From Stentor roeselii (taxonomy: Eukaryota > Ciliophora > Heterotrichea > Heterotrichida > Stentoridae): DNA of 64,000 bases. The translations under genes were made by a program, and so were the position numbers. The number at the start of each line of letters is the position of its first letter. Within the stretch, counting starts at the first letter, position 1. The notes under the pieces were generated by a model. It made no database searches. It was given only the letters and a program-made list of their open reading frames with translations, and was not told the origin of the DNA. Where the stretch lies: NCBI GenBank assembly GCA_006503475.1, contig RSEH01000104.1:87356-151355 (forward strand). The letters run 5' to 3'. Positions 1 to 8,409 of this stretch are shown piece after piece.

Positions 1-3000
1 TGCCCACCTATGGCATCAACGGATCTTCCTCCTTTGAGTTGTTGGATTAATTTTTTGTATTCATTTATTTTCTTCTGGGAGTTCTGTAAGGAGTTGTTCA
101 TGTGTTCCTGGAGATTCTTTAGCTGCTCTTCGGCCATCGTGGCTCTTACACTGAGCTCTGAACGCTCTTTCTCAACTTTTCTTAGAACGTCTTCTAGGTA
201 GAATATTTTTTGTTGAAGATTTTTTGCGTTGGCTGAAGTGGCAGGTCCATTCAAAAGTCCCTCCAATTCATTAACCCTCCTCCTCAAAACATCAACCTCA
301 CCGCCACCATCATTGAGACTTCTCCCAGTTCTAACTTTCAATTCCCTGACATCCTGATGCAATTTTCTATTTTCCTCCCTAAGTTGATTCCTTTCCTTTC
401 TAAGTACTTCAACATCAGAAGATCCAGGACGTGATCCCTTGGCACTTTTAAGCATTTCAATTTCATTCCAAATCCTTTCTTGTGCAGCAGGACTAGCCAT
501 GTATCCTTCTCCCATAAGAACCATCTGAGTCTTCAGTTTTTTCACCTCTTGTTGAAGGTCATCGTTTTGTGTTCTGAGTCTCTGCATCTCATATGAAAGT
601 CCTTTCGATGACAGTGGCTGGTCTTCTTCAAGAAGCACTGGAGGGGGACTTACGAGGATCTCTGGAGGGTCTTGGCCCAGAGGAGCCCAGTCTTCTGCCA
701 AGTGTTTCAAGTTCCTAGAATAAACTCGAAGGCCACGGATTATTCGCTGTTGGGAATGACTTAGCTCTTGCTCTTCTTTTAACTTTTGGATTAGCTCTGC
801 TTCGTGGGAAGAGTAGGTTTTTACCAACTCTTCACGTGCTTGCTTTAACTTTGCATCGCTTGACTCGTTTGATGTTTGCAGTAGTTTTGTTCGGAAGGAT
901 GATCGCAACTCGTCAAGTTGTGCCTGCATTTTTTGATTGTCTTGAAGAAGACGGGCCTCACTACCCTGCAAGTCCTGCAAGAGTTCTTCAAGTTGCTGAA
1001 CTTTCCTCTGAGCAATTTTCAGCTGTCTAGTAACAGCAACAGTATCAGCATGAGCACTTTGATTTTCAATTAAAAGCCTATCAGCCTGTCCTTCAAATCC
1101 TTTAATTTTTTCATCAGCAGCCTTATCAAGATGATGTGACTTTTTAAGTAACGCTTTATCACCCGCTACTTTTTTGGCCTGAGAGTCGATTTGCAAGACA
1201 TCAGCATTGATTTGAAACCTTGTGACTTCAGACTTAAGTCTTTCAATTTCCAAGTTGCATCCATAGACCTGTTTTTCCAGTTCCAAGACCTTTTTTTTAA
1301 GAGAAGCGTTATCAACCTGCAAAGTCGCATTAAGTGACTTTAAGTTAACCTGCTGATTAGCCAGAGAGTTGGAGTCACCAGTGAGAGCTTTGTTAGAATT
1401 GACGATATTCAGTATCTCAAGACTCAAAGTTTCATTTGTTTCATTCGCGAGCTTAAGTTCGTCTTTAACCTGCAAGTAATTTTTCTTCAAAGCGACGAAT
1501 TCGATTTCGAGTTCTCTTTTATCTTCCAAGATCTTTCTGTCTTTTGACTGCATTTCATTAATAGCCTTTAGTGCCTTTTCCTTTTCAATATTAGCTTCAA
1601 GTACCTGAGACTCCGCATAAAGTACTTTATCCTTGATATCAACTTCATTCATTTCTCTCTTTTGAACTAGTTGGTTATTTTCTATCTTCATCTCGATGAG
1701 TGCCTTGCTGATAATAATATTTTCTTCTTGTGAGTCAATCAATTGACTGACCAGGTCCACTTTTTCCTTTACAATTAAATTATAACTTTCTTTCAACTCC
1801 TTAATCCGTTCAGCCAATTGACTTCGCTGTTCAATAAACTTAAGTTTTTCCAAATTGTTATCATTCAACTGCTTCTCCAATTCAGAAATATGCGAACTGT
1901 AGGCCTCAACACTTCCAGGTCCATGAAGACTCAGTTGCCCATTAAGGTAAATCAATTCAGCCCTCAATCTCCGAATTAACCCGATATGTAAAGAGTCATT
2001 AACCACTGGAAAATTCTGTATTTTTTGAACCTGTTTCATATATTCAAGCACAAGTTCTGAATTCTTGATGTCTCCATTTTGAAGACAGAACAATGCAAGA
2101 GTCATGCAGTTTCCGCCAAGGACTTCTTTTAAAAGTTTAGTGAGTACCGAGTCTTCATACCCGAAAAACGTGCGAGGGTCTCTAGCGAGGCCAGTGATGA
2201 CTTCTGCTAAGGTCAAAAGGCCACGATTCATCGAGTTGCCTTCTTGAATACGGAGCACTTCAGGGTCATCATTTAACTTTTCCATTCCAGGAGTGTCAAC
2301 AAAGTGAATCCTTGCCAAGACCAGATTTTTTTCATTAGAAGCTGCGTCGATGGTCTCTTGAAGCACGTCGATCATTAGCAAAGAACTAGTTTTCGGTCGA
2401 ATAAGTCCGAACTCGTTGGCTTCTTGGGTCCTATTTCGCCGTGCGAGTGTGAAAGCGTCGAGTAGGTGATGTGCACTTTCACATGAGAGCCATGTGCAGT
2501 TAGACACGCTGACACCGTCCCACTCGTCAGGGTCGACTTGCACCGACCCTCTGATCTCTGGGTTGGATTGAGCGAGAAGGTCTGAAATGTCTTCGTCGAA
2601 TATTTCAATGTACTGCATTCTCACTGAAAAGTTGAAAATCTGAGAATTTCCTCCCGTATTTCGAGTCGCTGATGATCGGTACTTCTTCTCGTCAAGTGAC
2701 TCGAATACAGCCTTTACGAAGTAACTTATAATGCCAGGGTCGGACCCGTCACCTTCAATCACGTAGCTCTTGCCACTTTCACTTGTTCCAAAAGCGATTA
2801 CTCCGATGTTAACACCCTGCATTACCGCGTTGACTAAACTCATGCAAGTCCCTTCGAAGACCTTGTAAATAGTGCTGGATGACTCGAAGACCTTATCGCA
2901 TGGGTAAGTCATTTGAGCCCTGTTGTTCACGTCGAGAAGACTCACAAGGCCTGGGGTCAGTTTCAGGTCTTCTCTGAAGTATCCTGTGTTTGCCTTCACT

Positions 3001-3065
3001 TTTACTGAAGTTGAGATTGACTGCCCGATGGCGAGTCTTTCAAGGTCAAGACGATTATTTTCCAT
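1..3065 (-). CDS. Kinesin-like motor protein with long coiled coil (partial, C-terminus outside window)
   Basis: Reading from the start codon at 3065 the frame stays open to the window edge, giving at least 1,021 residues. Two in-frame TAA codons lie directly before this ATG, so the start is firm. A P-loop of the kinesin type (GTSESGKS, residues 93-100) follows a typical motor beta-strand. A DTPGME segment near residue 257 sits where kinesins have switch II DLAGSE, and a SS pair near residue 228 sits where they have SSRSH. From about residue 365 onward the protein is almost entirely heptad-type coiled coil. Motor plus stalk argues for a microtubule-associated kinesin, but both switches are degenerate, so ATPase activity may be altered or absent. 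No introns are seen. The subfamily cannot be assigned. I am confident of the fold and unsure of activity. Confidence 0.85.
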   Translation of the reverse strand, partial: MENNRLDLERLAIGQSISTSVKVKANTGYFREDLKLTPGLVSLLDVNNRAQMTYPCDKVFESSSTIYKVFEGTCMSLVNAVMQGVNIGVIAFGTSESGKSYVIEGDGSDPGIISYFVKAVFESLDEKKYRSSATRNTGGNSQIFNFSVRMQYIEIFDEDISDLLAQSNPEIRGSVQVDPDEWDGVSVSNCTWLSCESAHHLLDAFTLARRNRTQEANEFGLIRPKTSSLLMIDVLQETIDAASNEKNLVLARIHFVDTPGMEKLNDDPEVLRIQEGNSMNRGLLTLAEVITGLARDPRTFFGYEDSVLTKLLKEVLGGNCMTLALFCLQNGDIKNSELVLEYMKQVQKIQNFPVVNDSLHIGLIRRLRAELIYLNGQLSLHGPGSVEAYSSHISELEKQLNDNNLEKLKFIEQRSQLAERIKELKESYNLIVKEKVDLVSQLIDSQEENIIISKALIEMKIENNQLVQKREMNEVDIKDKVLYAESQVLEANIEKEKALKAINEMQSKDRKILEDKRELEIEFVALKKNYLQVKDELKLANETNETLSLEILNIVNSNKALTGDSNSLANQQVNLKSLNATLQVDNASLKKKVLELEKQVYGCNLEIERLKSEVTRFQINADVLQIDSQAKKVAGDKALLKKSHHLDKAADEKIKGFEGQADRLLIENQSAHADTVAVTRQLKIAQRKVQQLEELLQDLQGSEARLLQDNQKMQAQLDELRSSFRTKLLQTSNESSDAKLKQAREELVKTYSSHEAELIQKLKEEQELSHSQQRIIRGLRVYSRNLKHLAEDWAPLGQDPPEILVSPPPVLLEEDQPLSSKGLSYEMQRLRTQNDDLQQEVKKLKTQMVLMGEGYMASPAAQERIWNEIEMLKSAKGSRPGSSDVEVLRKERNQLREENRKLHQDVRELKVRTGRSLNDGGGEVDVLRRRVNELEGLLNGPATSANAKNLQQKIFYLEDVLRKVEKERSELSVRATMAEEQLKNLQEHMNNSLQNSQKKINEYKKLIQQLKGGRSVDAIGG

Positions 3066-3082
3066 TTATTAAAAGTGGACTG

Positions 3083-3178
3083 TTGGACACTGGACGTCGC
3101 TTCGCTCCGAACAGGTGTCCTTTGTTCTGTCAGTATTGTCCCCCGAGATGGAAAAGCCGTCTCGGTCCTAATACTGAC
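3083..3178. other. Two adjacent GC-richer hairpins, candidate structured RNA or leader
   Basis: Just upstream of the kinesin start the composition becomes GC-richer and two inverted repeats appear. GGACAC at 3085-3090 pairs with GTGTCC at 3115-3120, with an inner TTCG/CGAA stem. GTCAGTATT at 3129-3137 pairs perfectly with AATACTGAC at 3170-3178, and inside it CCGAGA (3143-3148) pairs with TCTCGG (3160-3165) around an 11-nt loop. The elements are symmetric, so the transcribed strand is unknown. They could be a small RNA gene, a 5' leader structure of the kinesin mRNA, or the scar of a mobile element. No known RNA family is recognised. Confidence 0.4.
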
Positions 3179-3204
3179 ATTACCATTAAAAGATTTTATT
3201 AAGA

Positions 3205-3354
3205 CTTCATTTTTTTGAGATTTTTTTTGGATTTGGATTGGATTTGAATTGGATTTGGATTGGATTTGATTATATGATGAAGCTTTAGAGATTTATTTAG
3301 AGTTTTATCAGGATTTAGATTAATTGGATTGGTGAGGATTATTTGGAGGAATTT
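3205..3354. repeat. Imperfect GGATTT/GGATTG spacer repeats
   Basis: The plus strand is almost free of C and contains back-to-back copies of a 5-6 base unit (GGATTT, GGATTG) between about 3226 and 3282. It then runs on as G/T/A-only DNA to 3354. Read on the minus strand this is the C/A-rich, G-poor type of spacer that also precedes other genes in this window. No coding potential is seen. Confidence 0.55.
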
Positions 3355-3528
3355 TTAGAATTTTAGAGATTTATTGTTGGGGATTAAATACGCTTCTGGA
3401 TTTTGAATTGGATTAAGAGGATGAGGGAATGTGGGAAAATTTTGCTTTAACAGAGAACTCACGTAGATCGGACATTTTTTTAATCTAGCAATTTTTTGCC
3501 GTTTTTCTTTTAACGTAAGGCGTTTCAT
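3355..3528 (-). CDS. Small basic hypothetical protein (57 aa)
   Basis: A short frame begins at the ATG at 3528 and ends with TAA at 3355. The N-terminal half is strongly basic (KRLTLKEKRQKIARLKK) and the C-terminal half is rich in Pro and Asn. No family is recognised. It lies on the same strand as the zinc-finger genes and the kinesin, and the G-poor spacer follows it. The non-random composition supports a real peptide, but at this length chance cannot be excluded. It could also be the last exon of a larger gene. Confidence 0.3.
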   Translation of the reverse strand: MKRLTLKEKRQKIARLKKCPIYVSSLLKQNFPTFPHPLNPIQNPEAYLIPNNKSLKF

Positions 3529-4026
3529 TCTTCGTTTTGAAGACAGTAGTAGGGTCAATACAAAGCAATAAAGCAACTGCCCTCAGTGACTTTATGTTAA
3601 GAAATTTTTGAATTCAGTTAAAAATTCAGCATAAAATTTTCTCCTATCAGAAATGTTTCAAGATACCTAAAATTCATTTGATAATTAACTTCAATGGTTG
3701 TTCTAGCCATTTTGCGCTTTCTTCATATATTCCTTTGAATTTCCGCATTTATTCTCTTACGATTCAATCTGTTATTCATTAGTTAATGGTAATAAATCTT
3801 TAAGAGAGTTACTGAAATTCAGTCTGCAAATGTAAGATCTTAATATAGGTAAAGTTTTTTCGTAGTTTAATAACAAACTCTGAAATTTTCTCTTAAAGGT
3901 CATTAATTTTTTCAACGCACTACAGTCTTCAAACCATAAAAAAGTTTAGTTTAGCAAGGCAAGTCCTTCCAAAGCATTTTAAATTTAATTCCTGATAAAC
4001 ACCTTCTAGTCTAACGATTAACTAGT
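3529..4026. other. AT-rich spacer, nothing recognised
   Basis: About 500 bases of AT-rich DNA lie downstream of the first zinc-finger gene. I see no reading frame with protein-like composition, no repeat and no RNA gene. Confidence 0.6.
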
Positions 4027-4356
4027 CTAAAAAGAGTTTGACTCATCATTCTTGATTAAAATGTAAGAATGAGATCTTTGATGCCGAATCAACACGCATT
4101 TGTTTCTGAATTGCTTGTCGCAAAGAGAACATTTGAAAGGTTTGATATTGAGATGTATATACTTATGCTCTTTCATGCTTTCTTCACTAACAAATATCCG
4201 ACCGCATGTGGGACACTCCGATTTTCGTACCTTGAGATGGTTGATTTCGATGTGCCTCAACAGGTTGTATTTAGTTGCATACTCCTTGTTACAATCCGGA
4301 TACAAGCAGCAGTATAAGCGGAAGGAAAAAAGTTGAGTCTGAGTCTTGTCTTTCAT
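4027..4356 (-). CDS. Three-finger C2H2 zinc-finger protein, copy 1
   Basis: This 109-residue protein is almost entirely zinc fingers. Finger 1 begins CCLYPDCNKEY and ends HIEINH, finger 2 begins CPTCGRIF and ends HKYIH, and finger 3 begins CSLCDKQF and ends HQRSH. The linker LNIKPF before finger 3 resembles the classical TGEKP linker. Such proteins usually bind DNA, sometimes RNA, in the nucleus; the target is unknown. The start is the ATG at 4356. A paralog with the same three-finger layout lies 724 bp upstream on the same strand, so the pair arose by tandem duplication. Confidence 0.8.
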   Translation of the reverse strand: MKDKTQTQLFSFRLYCCLYPDCNKEYATKYNLLRHIEINHLKVRKSECPTCGRIFVSEESMKEHKYIHLNIKPFKCSLCDKQFRNKCVLIRHQRSHSYILIKNDESNSF

Positions 4357-5080
4357 TTTTATGAACTTGCTACAATGGAATATTCAAAGATTTTATTACT
4401 TTTCTGGAAAGTATTAGGATATTAAGAATCTCTATATTAAAAATAATTCAGTTTCAACAAAAAATACAAGAGATTTGATTTTCAGTTAAAGAATTTTTAG
4501 GAAATTTAGAAATGTATCAAAAGATTAATTTTGTAGTTATGATGATTTCCAGATTTAAAGTATTCAATGGGTTAATCATCAAATAGCGCCAAAAGATTAA
4601 ATTGAGAAAAGAAAATGTTTTCGTTTAGAACTTGGGTTCAAAATCTCAATTTAATGAATAGTTTTTAAAAAATATTGAATTGTTTCAATTTGGCAATTAT
4701 CTTATATTTCTTTAAGATTTTGTTTAGAATTATTCCATAGAGAAATAGTGTTTTCTGATTAAAATCTTATAACTTAAAGATAGTTAGTAAATCAAGGTGA
4801 GTTCAATTGAATTTACTATAAAATTATAGATTCGATAAAGAGAGAAGTTGAAATTTGCATAAATTCAAAAGTTTCGATAAAGACAGGTCAAGGGCTTGAA
4901 CCTGGGCATCTACAAATCAATACAAACAAAATTCATCCTTATTATATAAAAACCCATTTTACAAGAGGTCAGGTTATCACGTGCAATAAAACCTGATAAA
5001 GCTATTCAATAGAGACTTAAATATTGAAAATTTTCTCTAAACTCATTCAACTTGAAGAAAATTAAGAATTTAAGTAAAAT
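4357..5080. other. AT-rich spacer between the two zinc-finger genes
   Basis: No coding frame or repeat is supported in these 724 bases. It presumably holds the promoter of copy 1 and the 3' end of copy 2. A short GC-richer patch near 4885-4915 looked tRNA-like at first sight but does not fold as one. Confidence 0.55.
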
Positions 5081-5398
5081 TTAATTCTCTTTATTGAGAG
5101 CTTTGCTTAAGTCCTGATAAGATTCGAACATATGAGACCTTTTATGTCTCACAAGCATGCACTTGTTCCTAAATCGCTTTCCGCATGTACATGCGAAAGG
5201 CTTGACTTTCATATGAATATACTTGTGCTCTTTCAAGTTATCAATACTCACGAATTCTCTTCCGCAGATCTGGCATTTCCCTGCTTTAGTCTTGAGGTGA
5301 TTGATCTTATAATGTCTGACCAGATTGTATTTTGACTTGTATTCCTTTAAACATCCGTTGTAGGCACAACAGAAGATCTGAATGTTGAATGATTCCAT
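5081..5398 (-). CDS. Three-finger C2H2 zinc-finger protein, copy 2
   Basis: This 105-residue paralog of the gene at 4027-4356 has the same architecture. Finger 1 begins CCAYNGCLKEY and ends HYKINH, finger 2 begins CQICGREF and ends HKYIH, and finger 3 is CTCGKRF ending HKRSH. Finger 3 has only one residue between its two cysteines (C-T-C) where copy 1 and the family have two or more, so zinc binding by that finger is doubtful. The DNA reading there is unambiguous. The start is the ATG at 5398. A role as a small DNA-binding protein is inferred from the family. Confidence 0.8.
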   Translation of the reverse strand: MESFNIQIFCCAYNGCLKEYKSKYNLVRHYKINHLKTKAGKCQICGREFVSIDNLKEHKYIHMKVKPFACTCGKRFRNKCMLVRHKRSHMFESYQDLSKALNKEN

Positions 5399-5778
5399 TA
5401 CCTGATAGATTTAGTTTTATAAGCAAATAATTTCATTAAGATTACTATTTAGGGGAAATACTGGGAAATACTGTCCACAATTTGTCTCGTTGTGGATTTA
5501 GGTTTACGATGTTTTCTGCTAAGAATATACGAAAATTAATTAAAAAAACAAGAAATAGGTGAAGTAAAGAACACCACTGGTGTTTTTATTGAATTTTAGA
5601 AAGTTAAAATGCCTATTCTAGATATTTCTTAAAAAAGTTAGTTTTGTAAATTATTTAAATATATTCTTTAAACTAAATACTTTGTAAATTGAAAATTCTT
5701 CAAAGAAGGTATAGAGAAGAATCGATTGTTTCTTTGAATATAAAATGAATTATAAAAAGTTTTAAACAAATATTTTCT
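5399..5778. other. AT-rich spacer downstream of the first peroxidase
   Basis: This 380-bp spacer separates zinc-finger copy 2 from the peroxidase 3' end. Nothing coding is seen. It contains a short direct repeat of GGGAAATACT near 5451-5471. Confidence 0.5.
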
Positions 5779-5826
5779 AATCATTCTCCAGGTTTAGCAT
5801 AATTTTTGAAAAACCTTTCACTTGAT
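5779..5826 (-). promoter_or_regulatory. Candidate SECIS element of peroxidase gene 1
   Basis: Twelve bases after the TAA stop the transcript reads GUGA at 5821-5818, then an AGGUUU/AAACCU helix, an A-rich apical loop beginning AAAAA, and GGAGA at 5789-5785. Outside this core, AAUCA pairs with UGAUU to form a basal helix. This fits the SECIS plan of a UGA/GA quartet with adenosines in the apical loop, which recruits selenocysteine insertion factors. The element after peroxidase gene 2 has the same order, the same GUGA and GGAGA, and the same 12-base distance from its stop codon. Confidence 0.7.
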
Positions 5827-5833
5827 TATTGTT

Positions 5834-6340
5834 TTATAACAGTTCTTGAATCCTTTCACTCAAACTTAAAGGCCAAACTTTTGGTTCGAAGTACTCGATT
5901 TTTTCTGCATCTCGACTGACTAGAAACTTTCCAAAGTTCCAAGTTATCCTATTTCCACTCAAGCTGCTTTTTTCCTTGAGAAACTTGAAAAGTTCTGATA
6001 TTTCCTTACCATTTACATTCACTTTTGAATAAACCGGGAAAGGGACTTGAAGACTTTTTACATAATTTTGGATTTCTTCATCTGTTCCTGGCTCTTGACC
6101 ACCGAACTGATTACAAGGAAAGGCCAAGATTTGAAATCCTTTAGGACTGAGAAGATGATGCATTTGGATGAGTTCTGAGTACGATCTTTGAGTTTTTCCT
6201 CATTTGGATGCCACATTAGTGATAAGCAAAACTTTTCCAATGAATGAAGAAAGTTGTTTCTGCTCACTATTGGCGAGTTTTAGCTGAATATTATAAAAAC
6301 TTGAAATACATCTGCCTAAAGCCTCGGCAGATCTTATCAT
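5834..6340 (-). CDS. Selenocysteine glutathione peroxidase 1 (TGA = Sec47)
   Basis: The frame runs from the ATG at 6340 (in-frame TAA just upstream) to TAA at 5834, 168 residues, with one internal TGA at 6202-6200. That TGA falls at the catalytic residue of the family: NVASK-TGA-GKTQRSYSEL corresponds to NVAS-x-(Cys/Sec)-G. The other catalytic residues are present: Gln in NQFGGQEPG and Trp-Asn in TWNFGKF. The N-terminus SSFYNIQL is also typical. The enzyme would reduce hydrogen peroxide or lipid peroxides using glutathione or thioredoxin. No organellar targeting signal is obvious. A SECIS candidate follows the stop, so the TGA is read as selenocysteine and not as a break. A second copy lies 198 bp upstream on the same strand. 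Confidence 0.9.
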
Positions 6341-6481
6341 TAATTATATTAAAGAATTCATTAATATTAAAAATGATCTAATTTATTCCAAACTAAAATT
6401 GCTTAAAAATCATTAAATCAATGAAAACCCATCAAATTCCTCTAAAATAAGAAAAAAAAAATCCAACAACTAAACTTAAAT

Positions 6482-6538
6482 AACATTAATTCTCCAGTCT
6501 TGCCCTAGTTTGAACAAGACCATCACTCGAATATTGTC
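6482..6538 (-). promoter_or_regulatory. Candidate SECIS element of peroxidase gene 2
   Basis: Twelve bases after the TAA stop the transcript has GUGA at 6526-6523, then an 11-pair helix (UGGUCUUGUUC with GGGCAAGACUG, including G-U pairs), an apical loop starting AAA, and GGAGA at 6495-6491. A basal helix of ACAAUAUU with AAUUAAUGU flanks it. The quartet and the AAA loop are the diagnostic parts of eukaryotic SECIS elements, with GUGA in place of the commoner AUGA. The placement matches the element after gene 1. Confidence 0.75.
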
Positions 6539-7039
6539 TTATAAAATTTTCCTGATTTTATCCTTGATATCCAAAGGCATGACAGTGGGTCCGAAGTACT
6601 CAACTGACTTTTCTTCTCTTCCAATAAGAAACTTTCCAAAATTCCATCCGATACTTGATCCCTTCAGTGAACTATTGACTCTCAAGTACTTAAAAAGTTC
6701 GCAGGCATTATTTCCATTAACTTCAACCTTTGAAAATACAGGGAAATTCCCTCCTTTTTGCCTTACAAAGTTTAAAATTTCTTCATCTTTTCCAGGCTCC
6801 TGATTCATGAACTGGTTGCAAGGAAATGCAAGGATTTGAAAACCTTTTGACTCGAATTCTTTTTCTAGTTGGATAAAATCTGAGTAAGAACGGTTGGTTA
6901 GACCTCAGTGAGATGCGACGTTTGTTATCAGCATCACTTTTTCTGAATATGTTTTAAGTAATGAGGTACCTCCTCCGATTTGGATTACTGGAATCGTGTA
7001 GATTGACTTGAAGGAAGTCGAGCATCGCGCCCCTCCCAT
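6539..7039 (-). CDS. Selenocysteine glutathione peroxidase 2 (TGA = Sec45)
   Basis: The frame runs from the ATG at 7039 to TAA at 6539, 166 residues, with one internal TGA at 6907-6905. It lies in NVASH-TGA-GLTNRSYSDF, exactly where this family has catalytic selenocysteine or cysteine. Gln in NQEPG and Trp-Asn in GWNFGKF complete the active site. The N-terminus differs from gene 1 and lacks the usual SFY motif, so substrate or location may differ. It is a tandem paralog of gene 1, with its own SECIS candidate between the two genes. Its spacer to the next gene is long and AT-rich. Peroxide detoxification is inferred from the family. Confidence 0.88.
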
Positions 7040-7689
7040 TATTATTTAAGGAATTACTGAAGTTTTACTGAATATTTAGAATTTTTAGGAAAGATGAGAG
7101 TTGTTGAGGATAATTTAGGAAAATAGTTTTGGATTGATAGATTCAGAATTTTATTTTTTATTATTAGAATTTGAGTGATTTCATATGTTTAGTTCTAAAG
7201 ATATTTCTTAAGGTAAAAAAATTATATTTCTCTTCTACTAAATGGGTGAAAATAGGCAGAAGTAATTCAATTATTCTGAAATATAAATCATCTGGTTTGT
7301 ATAAAAAATCAAGAATTCTGAAAGGGATACTTTAGTTTAAATAATATTGTATTGTAAATCAATAGATTAAATTTATGAGGCATGTAGACTGATAAACATT
7401 CTTTTTCTTCTTGAGAATTTAACCCTTACTCAATTTAGAAACTATTGCATACCTAACCAAAAGCAGGATTGTCAATCAAGTCCTAAGCATCTCAAATATA
7501 AAAAAAAAACATAAATTCTAATAAACCATTCTAAATCTAAACCTCAAACAAATCCAAACTATCCCAAACTAAACCTTAAAACAATCATCCTTTAAATCCA
7601 AAAAAACCTCTAAACATCCAAAATCCTCCAAAAATCCAAATCCAAACATTCCCAAAACTTAAAATCCCAAAGGCTTAAACCCTATTAAA
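7040..7689. other. Divergent spacer with G-depleted leader
   Basis: This 650-bp spacer separates divergent genes. From about 7497 to 7689 the plus strand is C/A-rich and almost free of G (two Gs in about 190 bases), ending directly at the START-gene ATG. The same kind of strand-biased leader precedes the RNF213-like gene and the second START gene. No coding frame is supported. Confidence 0.6.
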
Positions 7690-8295
7690 ATGGAAGGCCA
7701 GTATCATAGTGAAGCTGAAAGAGTCGCTGAAAGTTCAATCAACGACTTCCTCTCCCTCCTATCCCGAACGGACTGGGACGACCTCGGAGAGCGTGACGGT
7801 GTCCACGGTTTCCAGAAGAGCATTGACGGTCGAACGACAATAAAAGCCTTCGGAGTTTTAGAATTTCCAGCAGAGAGCATTTGCAACTATTTACTTGACA
7901 ACAGCAACAAAAAGAACTGGGACAAGATGTTGATAGAGTCAAAAATTTTACATAATTTTGGAAATGTTCGAATTATTCACGAGTCTTTCTCAGCTCCTTG
8001 GCCTGTCAGCGGGCGAGACTTCGTCTTCGCCTTGAAGTGGATGGACCGCGGGGAGGACATTTTGATGGTCGCCAAGAGCATCGACATCGGAGTCGCTGTG
8101 CCCAGAGGAGTCGTCAGGGGAGAAGTGCTCAACAGCGGCTTTCTTATTAAAAAACTCACACCGACCTCCAGTGAAGTCACTTATTCAGTCTGCATCGACT
8201 TGAAAGGAATGATTCCTAATATGCTTGTCAATCAGATGGCAAAAAATCAAGTTGGAAATCTTGCGAAAATCAAAAAAGCTATGCAAAGGTCTTAG
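7690..8295 (+). CDS. START-domain lipid-binding protein, copy 1
   Basis: The 201-residue protein is essentially one START domain. Family features seen are the KAFGVLEFPAESICNYL region, a NWDKM segment, the SAPWPVSGRDFVF segment (START proteins typically have P-hydrophobic-x-RDF), and the C-terminal helix MAKNQVGNLAKIKKAM. START proteins bind a lipid or sterol in a hydrophobic pocket. There is no signal peptide or membrane segment, so a soluble lipid-transfer or sensing role is inferred. A close paralog lies at 53919-54536 and shares most of the sequence. A small gene follows 114 bp downstream, and a decayed copy of that neighbour also follows the paralog. Confidence 0.85.
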   Translation: MEGQYHSEAERVAESSINDFLSLLSRTDWDDLGERDGVHGFQKSIDGRTTIKAFGVLEFPAESICNYLLDNSNKKNWDKMLIESKILHNFGNVRIIHESFSAPWPVSGRDFVFALKWMDRGEDILMVAKSIDIGVAVPRGVVRGEVLNSGFLIKKLTPTSSEVTYSVCIDLKGMIPNMLVNQMAKNQVGNLAKIKKAMQRS

Positions 8296-8409
8296 TTATT
8301 GGATAATTAATTCAAAAAACAATGAAAGGTTAGACTTTTTTGAATATTTCGAATATTTAGTAAATAGAATGGTTTTAGGTTGAAAAAGGGACTGGTTATA
8401 ATAACTGGA

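Noticed and set aside
4885-4915. tRNA-like patch (GGGCTTGAACCTGGGC)
   Set aside because: No acceptor, D or anticodon stem can be drawn around it.
4069-5335. Plus-strand frames opposite the zinc-finger genes
   Set aside because: They are antisense shadows of the conserved minus-strand fingers and have no family similarity.
6309-6340. TCTGCC/GGCAGA hairpin as the SECIS of peroxidase gene 2
   Set aside because: It lies inside the first codons of gene 1, and a better SECIS candidate sits directly after the gene 2 stop.
6200-6907. The two in-frame TGA codons as inactivating stops, or as Trp codons under a Blepharisma-like code
   Set aside because: Both fall at the one position where selenocysteine is expected, SECIS-like hairpins follow, and no other gene uses TGA internally while at least two end with TGA.
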